The notes: generated from the sequence alone by a model not told the origin. DNA of 64,000 nucleotides from Nocardioides ferulae (GCF_003660455.1 NZ_QZVR01000016.1:1-64000); one strand, 5' to 3'. Numbered from the stretch's first letter, positions 16,176-25,150 are shown. Program-made: numbers and translations.

Positions 16176-16362
16176 GTGGTCTCCCCAGAGCTGCGGTTGA
16201 GGCATCTGCCGGTGCCGGGCCCGGTTGGATCTCGACACTCGACCTGGAATATGTAATCACGCGAAGCGAAACCGCGCACAAGGACCCGTCAGCCGGTGTG
16301 GAGCACCGCTTGCAGGAGGCTGCAGAAAAGTCGCTGTCGGTCGCCCCTGCCAGACTGGACCG

Positions 16363-18729
16363 GTGAGTGAGGTGCTGATCCGGCCGGTGGCCGACCACGG
16401 CAGCGGTCTGGTCGACCGGCTGGCCGCGGTGCCGGGGCGCGAGGGCCGGCTCACCCACCTCGAGGTCCTCCCCGCTCGTGACGGTGCCTGCGCCGACTGG
16501 CCCCGGTGGGCTCGGCCCGACGTGGTCGCCGCGTTCGGCGCCCGAGGGGTGACCCGGCCCTGGCGACACCAGGCCGCGGCCGCCGATGCCGCTCACGCGG
16601 GGCAGCACGTCGTGCTCGCCACGGGCACCGCCTCGGGCAAGTCGCTGGCCTACCAGCTGCCCGCCCTCAGCGACGTGCTCGACGCCCGGGGGGCGCGCGG
16701 CCAGCGTGGCGGAGGCGTGCTCTACCTCGCTCCCACCAAGGCGCTCGCGCACGATCAGCTCGCGGCCGTCCGCGGGCTCGGCCTCGACGTCCGGGCGGCG
16801 ACCCACGACGGTGACTCCAGCCGCGAGGAGCGTGACTGGACCCGCGACCACGCCGAATACGTCCTCACCAACCCCGACATGCTGCACCGCTCGCTGCTGC
16901 CGGCCCACGACCGGTGGTCGCGGTTCCTGGGGTCGTTGCGCTACGTCGTCGTCGACGAGTGCCACCACTACCGCGGAGTCTTCGGCGCCCATGTCTCCCA
17001 CGTGCTCCGTCGTCTGCGCCGGGTCTGCGCCTCCTACGGCGCCGACCCGACCTTCGTGCTGGCCTCCGCCACCGTGGCCGACCCCGAGGTCGCCGCTGGC
17101 CGGCTCACCGGGCTCGACGTGCTCGCGGTCACCGGTGACTCCTCCCCTCGTGGGCGGGTGGCGCTCGCGCTGTGGGAGCCCCCGTTCACCGCACACACAG
17201 GCGAGAACGGTGCCCCGGTGCGCCGAGCCGCCTCCTCCGAGACCGCCGATCTGCTGGCCGATCTGGTGGCCGAGGGGGTGCGAACGCTCGCGTTCGTGCG
17301 CTCCAGGCGCGGGGCCGAGCAGGTCGCGCTCACCGCCGCCTCCCTCCTGGCAGAGGTCGACCCGTCCCTCCCCGGCCAGGTGGCCTCCTACCGGGGCGGC
17401 TACCTCCCCGAGGAGCGGCGGGCCATCGAGGCCGCGCTGCGCGGCGGGGAGCTCACCGGCCTCGCGGCCACGAACGCCCTCGAGCTCGGCATCGACATCA
17501 GCGGCCTCGACGCGGTGCTGATGGCCGGCTTCCCCGGCACCAGGGCCGCCCTGTGGCAGCAGCTGGGCCGGGCCGGACGCGGCGCCCAGGACGCCGTCGG
17601 CGTGCTGGTCGCCCGCGACGACCCGCTCGACACCTACCTGGTGCACCACCCCGAGGCGCTGCTCGGCCGCCCGGTGGAGGCCTCGGTCTTCGACCCCGGC
17701 AACCCCTACGTCCTGGGCCCGCATCTGTGCGCCGCCGCCCAGGAGGCACCGTTGACCCCTGCCGACCTGGAGCTGTTCGGCCCGACGGCAGCCGAGGTGG
17801 TCGAGCAGCTGGCCGGTGCCGGCCTGCTGCGGCGTCGTCCCCGTGGCTGGTTCTGGACCGATCGGCGACGAGCCGCCGACCTCACAGACATCCGCTCGGC
17901 GGGCGGCGCCCCGGTGCAGCTGGTCGAGGACGCCACCGGCCGGGTGATCGGCACCGTCGACGCCGCCCGCGCCCACGGCACCGCCCACCCCGGCGCCGTC
18001 TACGTGCACCGCGGCGAGAGCTGGCTGGTGCACTCGCTCGACCTCGAGCAGCACGTCGCCGTGATGGAGCGCAGCGATCCCGACTACTCCACCTCCGCGC
18101 GGGAGACGACCGAGATCACCATCGTCGCCGAGCGTGAGCACCGCGACTGGGGCGGGTGCCGGCTGGCGTTCGGCGACGTCGAGGTCTCCCACCAGGTGGT
18201 CTCGTTCCTCAAGCGTCGCCAACCGGGTGGCGAGGTGATCGGCGAGGAGCCCCTCGACCTGCCCGTCCGGTCCCTGCGCACCACGGCGGTCTGGTGGACC
18301 GTGCCCCAGCACGCCCTGGAGGAGGGCGGGCTCGCCCAGGCCGACCTGCCCGGAGCCGCCCACGCCGCCGAGCACTGCTCCATCGGACTGCTGCCACTGT
18401 TCGCCACCTGCGACCGGTGGGACATCGGAGGCGTCTCGACCGCGCTGCACCCCGACACGGGCCGGCTCACGGTCTTCGTGCACGACGGCCACCCCGGCGG
18501 CGCCGGCTTCGCCGAGCGCGGGTTCGCGGCCGCGGCCGCCTGGCTCACCGCCACCCGAGAGGCGATCGCGGCCTGCGGGTGCGACGAGGGCTGCCCCTCC
18601 TGCATCCAGTCCCCCAAATGCGGCAACCAGAACAACCCGCTCGACAAGGCCGCAGCGGTGCGCCTGCTCGACGTGCTGCTCGAGGGGGCTCCCCCCGCCG
18701 GGCCTCGCGATACTGTCCCCCCATGTTGA
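16363..18729 (+). CDS. DEAD/DEAH-box helicase with C-terminal Cys4 domain (MrfA/YprA-like)
   Basis: 788 residues. Walker A ATGTASGKSLAYQLP, motif Ia YLAPTKALAHDQ, motif II DECHHYRGVFG, motif III LASATV, motif V TNALELGIDISGLD and motif VI QQLGRAGRG. The C-terminus has a DUF1998/MZB zinc site with four Cys (CGCDEGCPSCIQSPKCGN). This order matches Bacillus MrfA, a 3'-5' helicase that repairs mitomycin-induced DNA damage without UvrA. The start is the GTG at 16363; the frame is open further upstream into the bldG intergenic space, but that part is not protein-like. The gene is divergent from bldG and overlaps the next gene. Confidence 0.9.
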   Translation: MSEVLIRPVADHGSGLVDRLAAVPGREGRLTHLEVLPARDGACADWPRWARPDVVAAFGARGVTRPWRHQAAAADAAHAGQHVVLATGTASGKSLAYQLPALSDVLDARGARGQRGGGVLYLAPTKALAHDQLAAVRGLGLDVRAATHDGDSSREERDWTRDHAEYVLTNPDMLHRSLLPAHDRWSRFLGSLRYVVVDECHHYRGVFGAHVSHVLRRLRRVCASYGADPTFVLASATVADPEVAAGRLTGLDVLAVTGDSSPRGRVALALWEPPFTAHTGENGAPVRRAASSETADLLADLVAEGVRTLAFVRSRRGAEQVALTAASLLAEVDPSLPGQVASYRGGYLPEERRAIEAALRGGELTGLAATNALELGIDISGLDAVLMAGFPGTRAALWQQLGRAGRGAQDAVGVLVARDDPLDTYLVHHPEALLGRPVEASVFDPGNPYVLGPHLCAAAQEAPLTPADLELFGPTAAEVVEQLAGAGLLRRRPRGWFWTDRRRAADLTDIRSAGGAPVQLVEDATGRVIGTVDAARAHGTAHPGAVYVHRGESWLVHSLDLEQHVAVMERSDPDYSTSARETTEITIVAEREHRDWGGCRLAFGDVEVSHQVVSFLKRRQPGGEVIGEEPLDLPVRSLRTTAVWWTVPQHALEEGGLAQADLPGAAHAAEHCSIGLLPLFATCDRWDIGGVSTALHPDTGRLTVFVHDGHPGGAGFAERGFAAAAAWLTATREAIAACGCDEGCPSCIQSPKCGNQNNPLDKAAAVRLLDVLLEGAPPAGPRDTVPPC

Positions 18730-19010
18730 TCATCGGCCTGGTCCTGGTCGTCGCCGGCGCGCTGCTGATCGTGGGCGCGGTCGGCACCGCCAGCGGCAGC
18801 GTCGAGTTCCTGGGCACCGACATCGCGGCGCTCACGACGTTCTTCCTCGGCGTGGCCGCCGGGCTGGCGGTGATGCTCGGTCTGGCGCTGGCGAAGTTCG
18901 GCGCCAAGCGCACCCTGGCCCAGCGGCGGGAGCGGGCCCGACTGGGCGAGCTCTCCCGCAAGCTCGACGAGGTGGAGCGCGACAACAGCGACCGGCAGAC
19001 CGACTCCTGA
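18723..19010 (+). CDS. Small two-helix membrane protein with basic/charged tail
   Basis: 95 residues. Two hydrophobic segments (~3-22 and ~36-60) are followed by a charged, coiled-coil-like tail (RRERARLGELSRKLDEVERD). The ATG at 18723 lies inside the helicase stop (ATGTTGA), so the two are translationally coupled. No function is known to me; the fold recalls small LapA-like membrane proteins. Confidence 0.75.
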   Translation: MLIIGLVLVVAGALLIVGAVGTASGSVEFLGTDIAALTTFFLGVAAGLAVMLGLALAKFGAKRTLAQRRERARLGELSRKLDEVERDNSDRQTDS

Positions 19011-19028
19011 ACCGGCGCCGGAGTCGGC

Positions 19029-19376
19029 TCAGCCCGCCGGGCCGGCCCGCGCGAGCGCCCGAAGATCCGAGGACTGCCCCAGCCAGCGCGGACCGTCGAC
19101 CTCCACCTCGACCGTGACCTCGCGCCCCGCCGGTGCGCACGAGACCAGGCTCGCCTCGTTGGCCCTCGCCACCGCGGCCCCCGCCGCGCAGGCGTCGCCA
19201 CCCCGCCCGGCCGCGGCTGCCGCGGCGAGTGCCGCCAGGTCGGCCGCCGACTGAGCGGAGCGGTGCGCCACGAACAGCGCAGCCACCACCGACAGCGCAG
19301 CGCCCAGCAGCAACAGCAGCGCGAGGCAGGACACGGCGAACAGGGTCGCCGACCCCCGCTCGCCGGCCCTGCTCAC
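19029..19376 (-). CDS. Rv3654c-family TadE-like protein
   Basis: 115 residues. An N-terminal hydrophobic helix after a short basic leader (RGSATLFAVSCLALLLLLGA), then AAHRSAQSAADLAALAAA, the signature of the Rv3654c/helicase-secretion-neighbourhood family in actinobacteria. It is a minor pseudopilin-like membrane protein of the Tad apparatus. It overlaps the TadE gene by ATGA (19373-19376). Position and length match Rv3654c. Confidence 0.85.
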   Translation of the reverse strand: MSRAGERGSATLFAVSCLALLLLLGAALSVVAALFVAHRSAQSAADLAALAAAAAAGRGGDACAAGAAVARANEASLVSCAPAGREVTVEVEVDGPRWLGQSSDLRALARAGPAG

Positions 19377-19765
19377 GTCTGGTCCTCGTCGGCGGCGACC
19401 GCCTCGGCATCGACCTCGACTCCCGGCAGGAAGTCGAACAGGCCACCCGGGCCGGCCACGGTGGCGGTGACCACGGCACGGACCTCGCCGTCACCGCGGG
19501 TCAGCGCGATCCGCCCGCCCGGGGGCGCCACCTCGCGCCCCCGGGCGACCGCGGCCGCATCGGTGTCTCCTCGAGCCGCCGCCCGGGCGGTCTCGCGCGC
19601 CGCGTCGACGACCCGCACCTGCGCGGCGCCGACCGCGAGCAGCCAGACCAGGCCGACCGTGACGGCGACCAGCAGCGGCAGCACCATGGCCAGCTCGGCG
19701 GTCGCGGCCCCCCTCTGGTCGGGTCTGCGGGCGGGTCGACCCACCCGCTCAGGCTCGGAGGACAC
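19373..19765 (-). CDS. TadE-family pseudopilin
   Basis: 130 residues. The segment DQRGAATAELAMVLPLLVAV is the TadE-like prepilin region: Glu five residues after the Gly processing site and a following membrane helix. The rest is a small extracytoplasmic domain with an acidic C-terminus. TadE-like proteins are minor pilins of the Flp/Tad system. It is followed by a 4-nt overlap with the Rv3654c-family gene. Confidence 0.85.
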   Translation of the reverse strand: MSSEPERVGRPARRPDQRGAATAELAMVLPLLVAVTVGLVWLLAVGAAQVRVVDAARETARAAARGDTDAAAVARGREVAPPGGRIALTRGDGEVRAVVTATVAGPGGLFDFLPGVEVDAEAVAADEDQT

Positions 19766-19771
19766 CGACGC

Positions 19772-19993
19772 TCACCCGATGCCGAGCAGCCCGAGCACGT
19801 GGTCGAACAGGGTCTTGAGCAACTGGTCTCCGAAGCCACCGGTCAGCAGCTTGTAGAGCAGGCCCGCCAGGCCGGCGCCGGCCGCGGTGCCGACGGCGTA
19901 CTCGGCGGTGGTGATGCCGTCCTGACGCTCGCGCAGGGCGGCGCGGCGTGCGGGGCGGGAGGCCGGTGCGGGCAGGGTGCGAAGTGAGGTCAC
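19772..19993 (-). CDS. DUF4244 Flp-type major pilin candidate
   Basis: 73 residues. A basic leader (PARRAALRERQDG) precedes ITTAEYAVGTAAGAGLAGLLY, which matches the Flp/type IVb prepilin consensus G-x4-EY with a hydrophobic helix. Cleavage by a prepilin peptidase would follow Gly in QDG. The GTG at 19993 has AGGAGGA in front. It lies between tadC and tadE and is the probable major subunit. No prepilin peptidase gene is visible in this window. Confidence 0.8.
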   Translation of the reverse strand: MTSLRTLPAPASRPARRAALRERQDGITTAEYAVGTAAGAGLAGLLYKLLTGGFGDQLLKTLFDHVLGLLGIG

Positions 19994-20072
19994 GAGCGAT
20001 CCTCCTGGTTCGGGCCACGGGCTGCGGCCGACTGCGCTCGAGCCTGCGCCGGACCGCCCGGCGGTGGCAGGG

Positions 20073-20113
20073 CAGCCGAAGGCGGCTGTGCACAACCCTG
20101 CCCGGCGGGGCAG
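20073..20113 (-). other. Candidate intra-operon attenuator hairpins
   Basis: Two short hairpins, CAGCCG/CGGCTG (20073-20088) and CTGCCC/GGGCAG (20098-20113), lie in the 142-nt space between tadC and the pilin-like gene. This is the only real gap in the Tad operon, so the pilin level may be set separately here by partial termination, processing or an internal promoter. Confidence 0.35.
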
Positions 20114-20135
20114 TGTGGAGAGGCTCAGCCCCGGC

Positions 20136-20870
20136 TCAACCGCCGAGGCTCCCGGCCAGCCCGGCGACCAGCGGGACGATGCCCAGCAGCAGGAACGCCG
20201 GGAGCAGGCACAGCCCCAGCGGCACCGCAGCCTTGACGCCCACGGCCCGGGCTCGGTCCTCGACGCCGGCCCGGGCATGGCGGGCGAGGTCGTCGGCCAA
20301 CCGGTCGACGGTCGCGGTCACCGGCGCACCCGTGGCCTGCGCCCTGGCCAGCGCCCGGCCGAGCGGGGCCAGCCCCGGCTCGGCGGCCAGCGACTCCCAC
20401 ACCCGCACCGGATCGACCCCCAACGCCAGCCGCGCCGCGCTGGCCGCGAGCAGGTCGGCCGCAGGGCCGGGCAGGGCCACGGCCACCGCGTGCACCGCCT
20501 CTCCCGGCGCGGCGCCGGCGCGCAGGGCCGCCGCGAGCAGCCGCACCACATGTGGCAGGTCGGCGGCGACGCGCTCCCGGCGCCGCCGGACCTCGGGCGG
20601 CTCGGCGCGACCGACGACCACCCAGACCGCGACAGCCAGCGCCGCCCCTGCCAGCAGCCCGGCGGTTCCGCCCACGAACGAGGCGCCGGCCACGCCGCCG
20701 AGGCCCGCCCAGCACCACCGCAGCCGATGCAACAGCCCGTCGGCGGCGACCGGGCGGGCCCGCGGCACCGGCCGATCGGTCCACCGCCGCACGACCGGTG
20801 GTGCGGGCAGCGCGAGGGCCACGGCCACGGCGGCCGACGCCCCGGCGGCCCAGGCGAGCACCGCGCTCAC
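20136..20870 (-). CDS. TadC-like type II secretion F-family membrane protein
   Basis: 244 residues. The F-domain has the typical cytoplasmic helices (LPHVVRLLAAALRAGAAPGEA, LARAQATGAPV) and hydrophobic segments at both ends. In the Tad system the TadB/TadC pair forms the inner-membrane platform on which TadA works. The GTG at 20870 overlaps tadB by GTGA. Confidence 0.85.
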   Translation of the reverse strand: MSAVLAWAAGASAAVAVALALPAPPVVRRWTDRPVPRARPVAADGLLHRLRWCWAGLGGVAGASFVGGTAGLLAGAALAVAVWVVVGRAEPPEVRRRRERVAADLPHVVRLLAAALRAGAAPGEAVHAVAVALPGPAADLLAASAARLALGVDPVRVWESLAAEPGLAPLGRALARAQATGAPVTATVDRLADDLARHARAGVEDRARAVGVKAAVPLGLCLLPAFLLLGIVPLVAGLAGSLGG

Positions 20871-21640
20871 CCCGGCCGGTCCACGCCGCGAGCCAGCGCC
20901 TCGATCCAGGCCAGGCCGGCGACCCCGAAGGCCAGCCCCGCGGCCAGGCATGCCAGGCCCACCGGGTGTCCGAGCAGGAAGGCCCAGGGGTCGCCGCCCG
21001 AACCCGACCCCATCGTCAGCGCCGCGACCGGCAGTGCCGCGACCAGGCGGGCCGTCGCCCGGGCCGAGGCGAGCTCGGCGTCGACCACCCGCCGGGTGGC
21101 CGCGGCAGCCCTCAGGTCGTCGGCGACACCGCGGATCGTCTGCCCGAGACCCTGACCGGTGCGCTGCGACACCTGCCACGCGGCCGCGACGACCCGCAGG
21201 TCGTGGGCACCGGGTGCCGCGGCGAGCGAGCGGAGCGCAGCGGGCACGTCGGAGCCGACCGCGAACGCGGCCGCCGCCGGCGTCAGCGCCGACCAGCCCT
21301 CGGCGGCCCGGGAGAGCGCCGCGCCCGGTGGACGCCCGGCCGCCAGCTCGGCCGCCAGCTCCTCACACGACTCGAGGACCCGGGCCGACGTGGCCGCCGC
21401 ACGGAGCCGGGCCCGTCGCTGCCGCACGAGCAGCAGGCCGGACGCCGCAGCCGCCCCCAGCACCCCGGCGAGCAGCAACAGCCGGGCCGACCCACCCACG
21501 GCAGCCATCGCCAGCACCGGAGCGGCCGCGACCAGCACCGGCGCCCGCACCGAGCGCCCCGACCCCGACCGGAGCACCGGCGCCGGCGGCACCAGGAGCC
21601 ACCCGGCCAGGGCCGCGCAGGCAGCCGCGAGAGCGATCAC
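20867..21640 (-). CDS. TadB-like type II secretion F-family membrane protein
   Basis: 257 residues with N-terminal hydrophobic helices, the F-domain (ESCEELAAELAAGRPPGAALSR; SQRTGQGLGQTIRGVADDLR) and a C-terminal membrane pair. The GTG at 21640 overlaps the stop of tadA by 4 nt, and its own stop overlaps tadC by 4 nt. It is the platform protein paralogous to TadC. Confidence 0.85.
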   Translation of the reverse strand: MIALAAACAALAGWLLVPPAPVLRSGSGRSVRAPVLVAAAPVLAMAAVGGSARLLLLAGVLGAAAASGLLLVRQRRARLRAAATSARVLESCEELAAELAAGRPPGAALSRAAEGWSALTPAAAAFAVGSDVPAALRSLAAAPGAHDLRVVAAAWQVSQRTGQGLGQTIRGVADDLRAAAATRRVVDAELASARATARLVAALPVAALTMGSGSGGDPWAFLLGHPVGLACLAAGLAFGVAGLAWIEALARGVDRPG

Positions 21641-22839
21641 GCCCCCTCCTCGCCACACAGGAGCCGGTCGAGACGGTCCAGGCCCGGGCCGGGGTGGACC
21701 CGGCCGTCGGCTCCGAAGGTCGCCGCCGGGTCGATGCGCACCAGCCCGTCGGGCTCGCGGACCGGCACCCCGACCTGCGCGAGACGACGACGCCCGTCGC
21801 GCCCGCGAGCCAGGTGCACGACGACGTCGACCGCCGCCGCGAGCTGACTGTGCGCGGCGGCCCGCCCGAGTCCGGCCGCCAGCGCCAGGGCCTCGACCCG
21901 GGCCGGGACGTCGGCGGCGGAGTTGGCGTGGAGGGTGCCGCAGCCGCCCTCGTGACCGGTGTTCATCGCCGCCATCAGGTCGACCACCTCGGCTCCGCGC
22001 ACCTCGCCGACCACCAGCCGGTCGGGACGCATCCGCAGCGCCTGCCGCACCAGGGTGCGGACGTCGACCGCGCCGGCCCCCTCGAGGTTGGCCGGACGAG
22101 CCTCGAGGGCGACCACGTGGGGATGGCTCGGTCGCAGCTCGGAGCTGTCCTCGACCAGGACCAGGCGCTCCTGGGGCGCCACCAGCGAGAGCAGCGCGGC
22201 GAGCAGGGTCGTCTTGCCGGTGCCGGTGCCCCCGGTCACCAGGAACGCCAGGCGGCGCTCGACCACTCCCTTGAGCAGTTCGGCCCCCCGCGAGGTCAGT
22301 CCTCCGGCGGCGACGAGGTCGTCGAGCGTGAACACCGTGCGGTGCGGCACCCGCAGCGAGAGCAGCGTGCCGGGCCGGGCCAGCGGAGCGAGCACGGCGT
22401 GCAGCCGCGACCCGTCGGGGAGGCGGACGTCGACATAGGGGCTGGCGTCGTCGAGCCGGCGCCCGGCCAGCGCCGCGAGCCGCTGGGCCAGCCGACGCAC
22501 CGCGTCGTCGTCGCTGAACCCCGCCGCGGCCGGCTCGAGGCCCTCGCCGCGGTCGAGGAACACCTGGTCGGCTCCGTTGACGAGCACGTCGGTCACGCCG
22601 GGCAGCCGCAGCAGCGGCTCCAGCGGGCCCGCCCCCAGCACGTCGCGGCGCAGGGCCTCGTGGACCGCGAGCACCTCGGTGTCGGCCACGGGGCGTCCGG
22701 TGGCGCGCAGCGCCTCGGCCACCCGGTGCGGGGTCAGGTCGCCGGGGTGGCTGGCCAGCCGGTCGCGCACCTGGTCCAGGACACTCCGCGGCAGACCCTC
22801 GACGGGCCGGGGAGCCGGCCCGCTCACCGGACCACTCAT
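21637..22839 (-). CDS. TadA-type secretion/pilus ATPase
   Basis: 400 residues of the VirB11/CpaF family: Walker A GGTGTGKTTLLAALL, Asp box VLVEDSSELRP, Walker B RPDRLVVGEVRGAE, His box NTGHEGGCGTLHANSAAD. It powers assembly of the pilus or secretion of the pilin-like protein. It overlaps ssd by ATGA (22836-22839) and tadB by 4 nt. Confidence 0.95.
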   Translation of the reverse strand: MSGPVSGPAPRPVEGLPRSVLDQVRDRLASHPGDLTPHRVAEALRATGRPVADTEVLAVHEALRRDVLGAGPLEPLLRLPGVTDVLVNGADQVFLDRGEGLEPAAAGFSDDDAVRRLAQRLAALAGRRLDDASPYVDVRLPDGSRLHAVLAPLARPGTLLSLRVPHRTVFTLDDLVAAGGLTSRGAELLKGVVERRLAFLVTGGTGTGKTTLLAALLSLVAPQERLVLVEDSSELRPSHPHVVALEARPANLEGAGAVDVRTLVRQALRMRPDRLVVGEVRGAEVVDLMAAMNTGHEGGCGTLHANSAADVPARVEALALAAGLGRAAAHSQLAAAVDVVVHLARGRDGRRRLAQVGVPVREPDGLVRIDPAATFGADGRVHPGPGLDRLDRLLCGEEGA

Positions 22840-23972
22840 GCCGCGACGGGCCCGAGCCCGGCGAGCACGGTGGCCGCCGCACGGGCGAGCGGGCCTCTGC
22901 GGGATCGCACCGGCCCCAACCCCAGGTCGAGCGCCTCAGCGAGGCCGCGTTGGTCGGGCATCGTCGCGGCGACCGGCAGCCCGGTCACCGCGGCGACCTC
23001 GTGCTCGGCGACCCCGCGGCCACGCAGCACCAGCCTGGCGCCCGGGGCGTCGCCGAGCCGAGAGGACAGCCTCGCCGCGGACGCGACCCCGACCAGCGTC
23101 GGCGCGACGACGACCAGCAGCGCGTCGCAGCGGTCGACCACCTCACGCACCAGGGGATCGGGTGATCTCGGCAGGTCGACGACCACCACGTCGTGGCCGC
23201 GTCGCGCCGCGGCCAGGGTGTCGCGCGCCGCGACCGTGGACAGCGTGGACGCCGCGCCGGCCTGGAAGGTGAGCACCCCGAGCGAACCGCGCCGCGGCAG
23301 GGCTTCGCGCAGCGAGCGGGCGCTGACCCGGCCGGTCGCATGGTGCAAGGCGTCCCAGCGGATGCCGTCGAGGTCCTCCAGGCCGAGCATCCGGTCGAGG
23401 CCGGGGCCCCACGGGTCGGCGTCCACGACGAGCGTCGCACCCTCGCGGGCCGCCACCTGGCCCAGCGCGCAGGCGAAGGTCGAGGCGCCGGCCCCACCCG
23501 AGCCGCCCACCACACCGACCATCCGGCCCGGTCTTCGCAGGTCGTCGTCGAGGTCGGTGAGCCGCTCGGAGAGCCACACCGTGGACCCGGGCAGGTCGAC
23601 GATGCTCTCGGCCCCGACCTCCAGCGCGTGTCGGAACGTCTCTTGCGGCACCGGGGCCCAGCCGACCACGAACACCCCGGACCGTCGGGCCGGGGCCAGG
23701 GCGCCGACCTCACCGGCGAGGTCGGCGCCGACCAGCACCAGCGGCGCCGACGCCCACGGCCGGAGCGCGGCACCACCGTCGGACACCAGCTCGGGAGTCA
23801 CCCCGGCCGCGGCGGCCAGCCGGAGCAGCTCGTCGAGCAGCGACTCGTCGCGAGTGACGACCAGGGGAGCCCCGGCGGGGCCCGGCCGGAGCCGGGCCCG
23901 CGCCGACGGCTCGGGTTGCTCGCCGGACTGCGGGCCGGGCCGGGGGGCGGAGACGGAGGAGGTACGGGCCAT
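22836..23972 (-). CDS. Septum site-determining protein Ssd / TadZ-CpaE-like ATPase
   Basis: 378 residues. An N-terminal receiver-like domain is followed by a MinD/ParA-type ATPase with a deviant Walker A (VGGSGGAGASTFACALG) in which the signature Lys is absent, and VVDADPWGPGLD. Orthologs are Rv3660c (Ssd, affects septation) and TadZ, which positions the Tad machine at a pole. I chose the ATG at 23972 (MARTSSVSAP); the frame continues 25 codons upstream without a good ribosome site. It is the first gene of the Tad operon. Confidence 0.85.
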   Translation of the reverse strand: MARTSSVSAPRPGPQSGEQPEPSARARLRPGPAGAPLVVTRDESLLDELLRLAAAAGVTPELVSDGGAALRPWASAPLVLVGADLAGEVGALAPARRSGVFVVGWAPVPQETFRHALEVGAESIVDLPGSTVWLSERLTDLDDDLRRPGRMVGVVGGSGGAGASTFACALGQVAAREGATLVVDADPWGPGLDRMLGLEDLDGIRWDALHHATGRVSARSLREALPRRGSLGVLTFQAGAASTLSTVAARDTLAAARRGHDVVVVDLPRSPDPLVREVVDRCDALLVVVAPTLVGVASAARLSSRLGDAPGARLVLRGRGVAEHEVAAVTGLPVAATMPDQRGLAEALDLGLGPVRSRRGPLARAAATVLAGLGPVAA

Positions 23973-24106
23973 GGACCGACCGTGCCCGGCCACCCGGCAC
24001 GCAGGGAAGGAGCCGGCCGGGTCGCCTGTGGAGAGGCCGCGGCACACCGTCGCTGTGGAAGAGCGGTGGAACGACGTCGCTACGGCGCGGCCCCTACCAT
24101 GAGGCC

Positions 24107-24907
24107 ATGGCGCCCCGCCCCACCGCGGCCTTCTTCGACCTGGACAAGACGATCATCGCCAAGTCCAGCACGCTGGCCTTCAGCAAGCCCTTCCAGGCCG
24201 GGGGGCTGATCTCGCGGCGGGCGGTGCTGCGCTCGGCGTACGCCCAGTTCGTCTACCTCGTCGGCGGCGCCGACCACGACCAGATGGAGAAGATGCGGCA
24301 GTTCATGTCGCAGCTGTGCGCCGGCTGGGACGTCGCCACGGTCCGCGAGATCGTCGCCGAGACCCTCCACCACATCGTCGACCCGCTGGTCTACGACGAG
24401 GCGGTCTCGCTGATCGAGGAGCACCGGCTGGCCGGGCGCGACGTCGTCATCGTCTCCGCCTCCGGCGCCGAGGTGGTCGAGCCGATCGGGGAGATGCTCG
24501 GTGCCGACCACGTGATCGCCACCCAGATGGAGATCGAGGACGACAAGTACACCGGCGGCATCGCCTACTACGCCTACGCCGAGGAGAAGGCCCGGGCGAT
24601 CCGGGAGCTGGCCCAGCTGCGCGGCTACGACCTCGACGACTGCTACGCCTACAGCGACTCCTCCACCGACGTCCCGATGCTCGAGGAGGTCGGCCACCCG
24701 TTCGCGGTCAACCCCGACCGCGAGCTGCGCAAGGCCGCCGCGGCCCGCGGCTGGCCGGTCCTGGTCTTCACCAAGCCGGTCGCCCTGCGCAGCCGGGTGC
24801 CGATGCCGCCGGCCCGGCCGACCCTCGCCGCGCTTGCGGTCGGTGGCGTCGTCGCCGTCGGCGGCGTGGTGTGGGCGAACGTGCGCCGACGCCGGGTCGA
24901 GGCCTGA
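24107..24907 (+). CDS. HAD-IB family phosphatase (SerB-like)
   Basis: 266 residues. Motif I DLDKTII with nucleophile Asp, motif II VSASG, motif III Lys and YSDSSTDVPML; a C-terminal basic helix/membrane segment (RPTLAALAVGGVVAVGGVVW) anchors it. It resembles the Rv3661/CicA group of HAD-IB hydrolases that act on phosphoserine- or lysophosphatidate-like substrates. It is transcribed away from ssd and is the upstream neighbour of the proposed 6S-like RNA. Confidence 0.9.
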   Translation: MAPRPTAAFFDLDKTIIAKSSTLAFSKPFQAGGLISRRAVLRSAYAQFVYLVGGADHDQMEKMRQFMSQLCAGWDVATVREIVAETLHHIVDPLVYDEAVSLIEEHRLAGRDVVIVSASGAEVVEPIGEMLGADHVIATQMEIEDDKYTGGIAYYAYAEEKARAIRELAQLRGYDLDDCYAYSDSSTDVPMLEEVGHPFAVNPDRELRKAAAARGWPVLVFTKPVALRSRVPMPPARPTLAALAVGGVVAVGGVVWANVRRRRVEA

Positions 24908-24940
24908 GAAGACACGCCCGGGCCGCTTCGTGCGAAGGGG

Positions 24941-24969
24941 TTGAACCCGGGCCGAAACGGGCGTACAAC
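24941..24969 (+). promoter_or_regulatory. Promoter of the proposed Ms1/6S-like RNA
   Basis: TTGAAC (24941-24946) and TACAAC (24964-24969) are separated by exactly 17 bases, a good housekeeping-type -35/-10 pair for this genus. A start site would be expected near 24975-24978. Confidence 0.55.
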
Positions 24970-24975
24970 AGGGGT

Positions 24976-25150
24976 ACGACAACTTCAGACGCGCACGTGA
25001 ATCGGGTACCCACGCGGCGATCCACCCATCAGCTGGGCGCGAGCCACACGGGAACTCCCCGGGGCAGCAGACGAGATGCACGCTTGGTAACCAGCGGTTC
25101 ACGTGTCAGCGGCGGCACTCGAATCCCACCGACTCGAGTGCCGCTCGCTT
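24976..25150 (+). ncRNA. Candidate Ms1/6S-like small RNA
   Basis: This intergenic space lies between the HAD-IB gene and the Rv3662c-like gene, the place where I recall Ms1 (MTS2823) between Rv3661 and Rv3662c in mycobacteria, and scr3559 nearby in Streptomyces. Ms1 binds core RNA polymerase in stationary phase. In the sequence itself, a promoter (24941-24969), a long-range stem (CACGTGAA at 24994-25001 with TTCACGTG at 25098-25105) enclosing a 96-nt loop with inner pairing (GGGTACC at 25004-25010 with GGTAACC at 25086-25092, one mismatch; CCCA..TGGG near 25033), and a terminator (25112-25144) define a ~170-nt transcript. A protein-coding frame is not seen. The ends are estimates. Confidence 0.6.
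25112..25144 (+). terminator. Terminator of the candidate small RNA
   Basis: A perfect 11-bp stem (GCGGCACTCGA / TCGAGTGCCGC) with an 11-nt loop, followed by TCGCTTGTCTG. It also lies 32 nt past the stop of the minus-strand gene at 25176-25946 and could serve both. Confidence 0.7.

Noticed and set aside
15595..18492. Open frame of 965 codons on the minus strand through bldG and the helicase
   Set aside because: It overlaps bldG and the helicase in the wrong frame and has no recognisable domain.
19948..24102. Open frame of 1384 codons on the plus strand opposite the Tad operon
   Set aside because: It is antisense to seven well-supported genes, is rich in Arg/Pro/Ser without domains, and arises from the GC-rich codon pattern.
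23973..24106. 6C RNA between ssd and the HAD gene, where it is found in mycobacteria
   Set aside because: The 134-nt space has no pair of C-rich hairpin loops on either strand.
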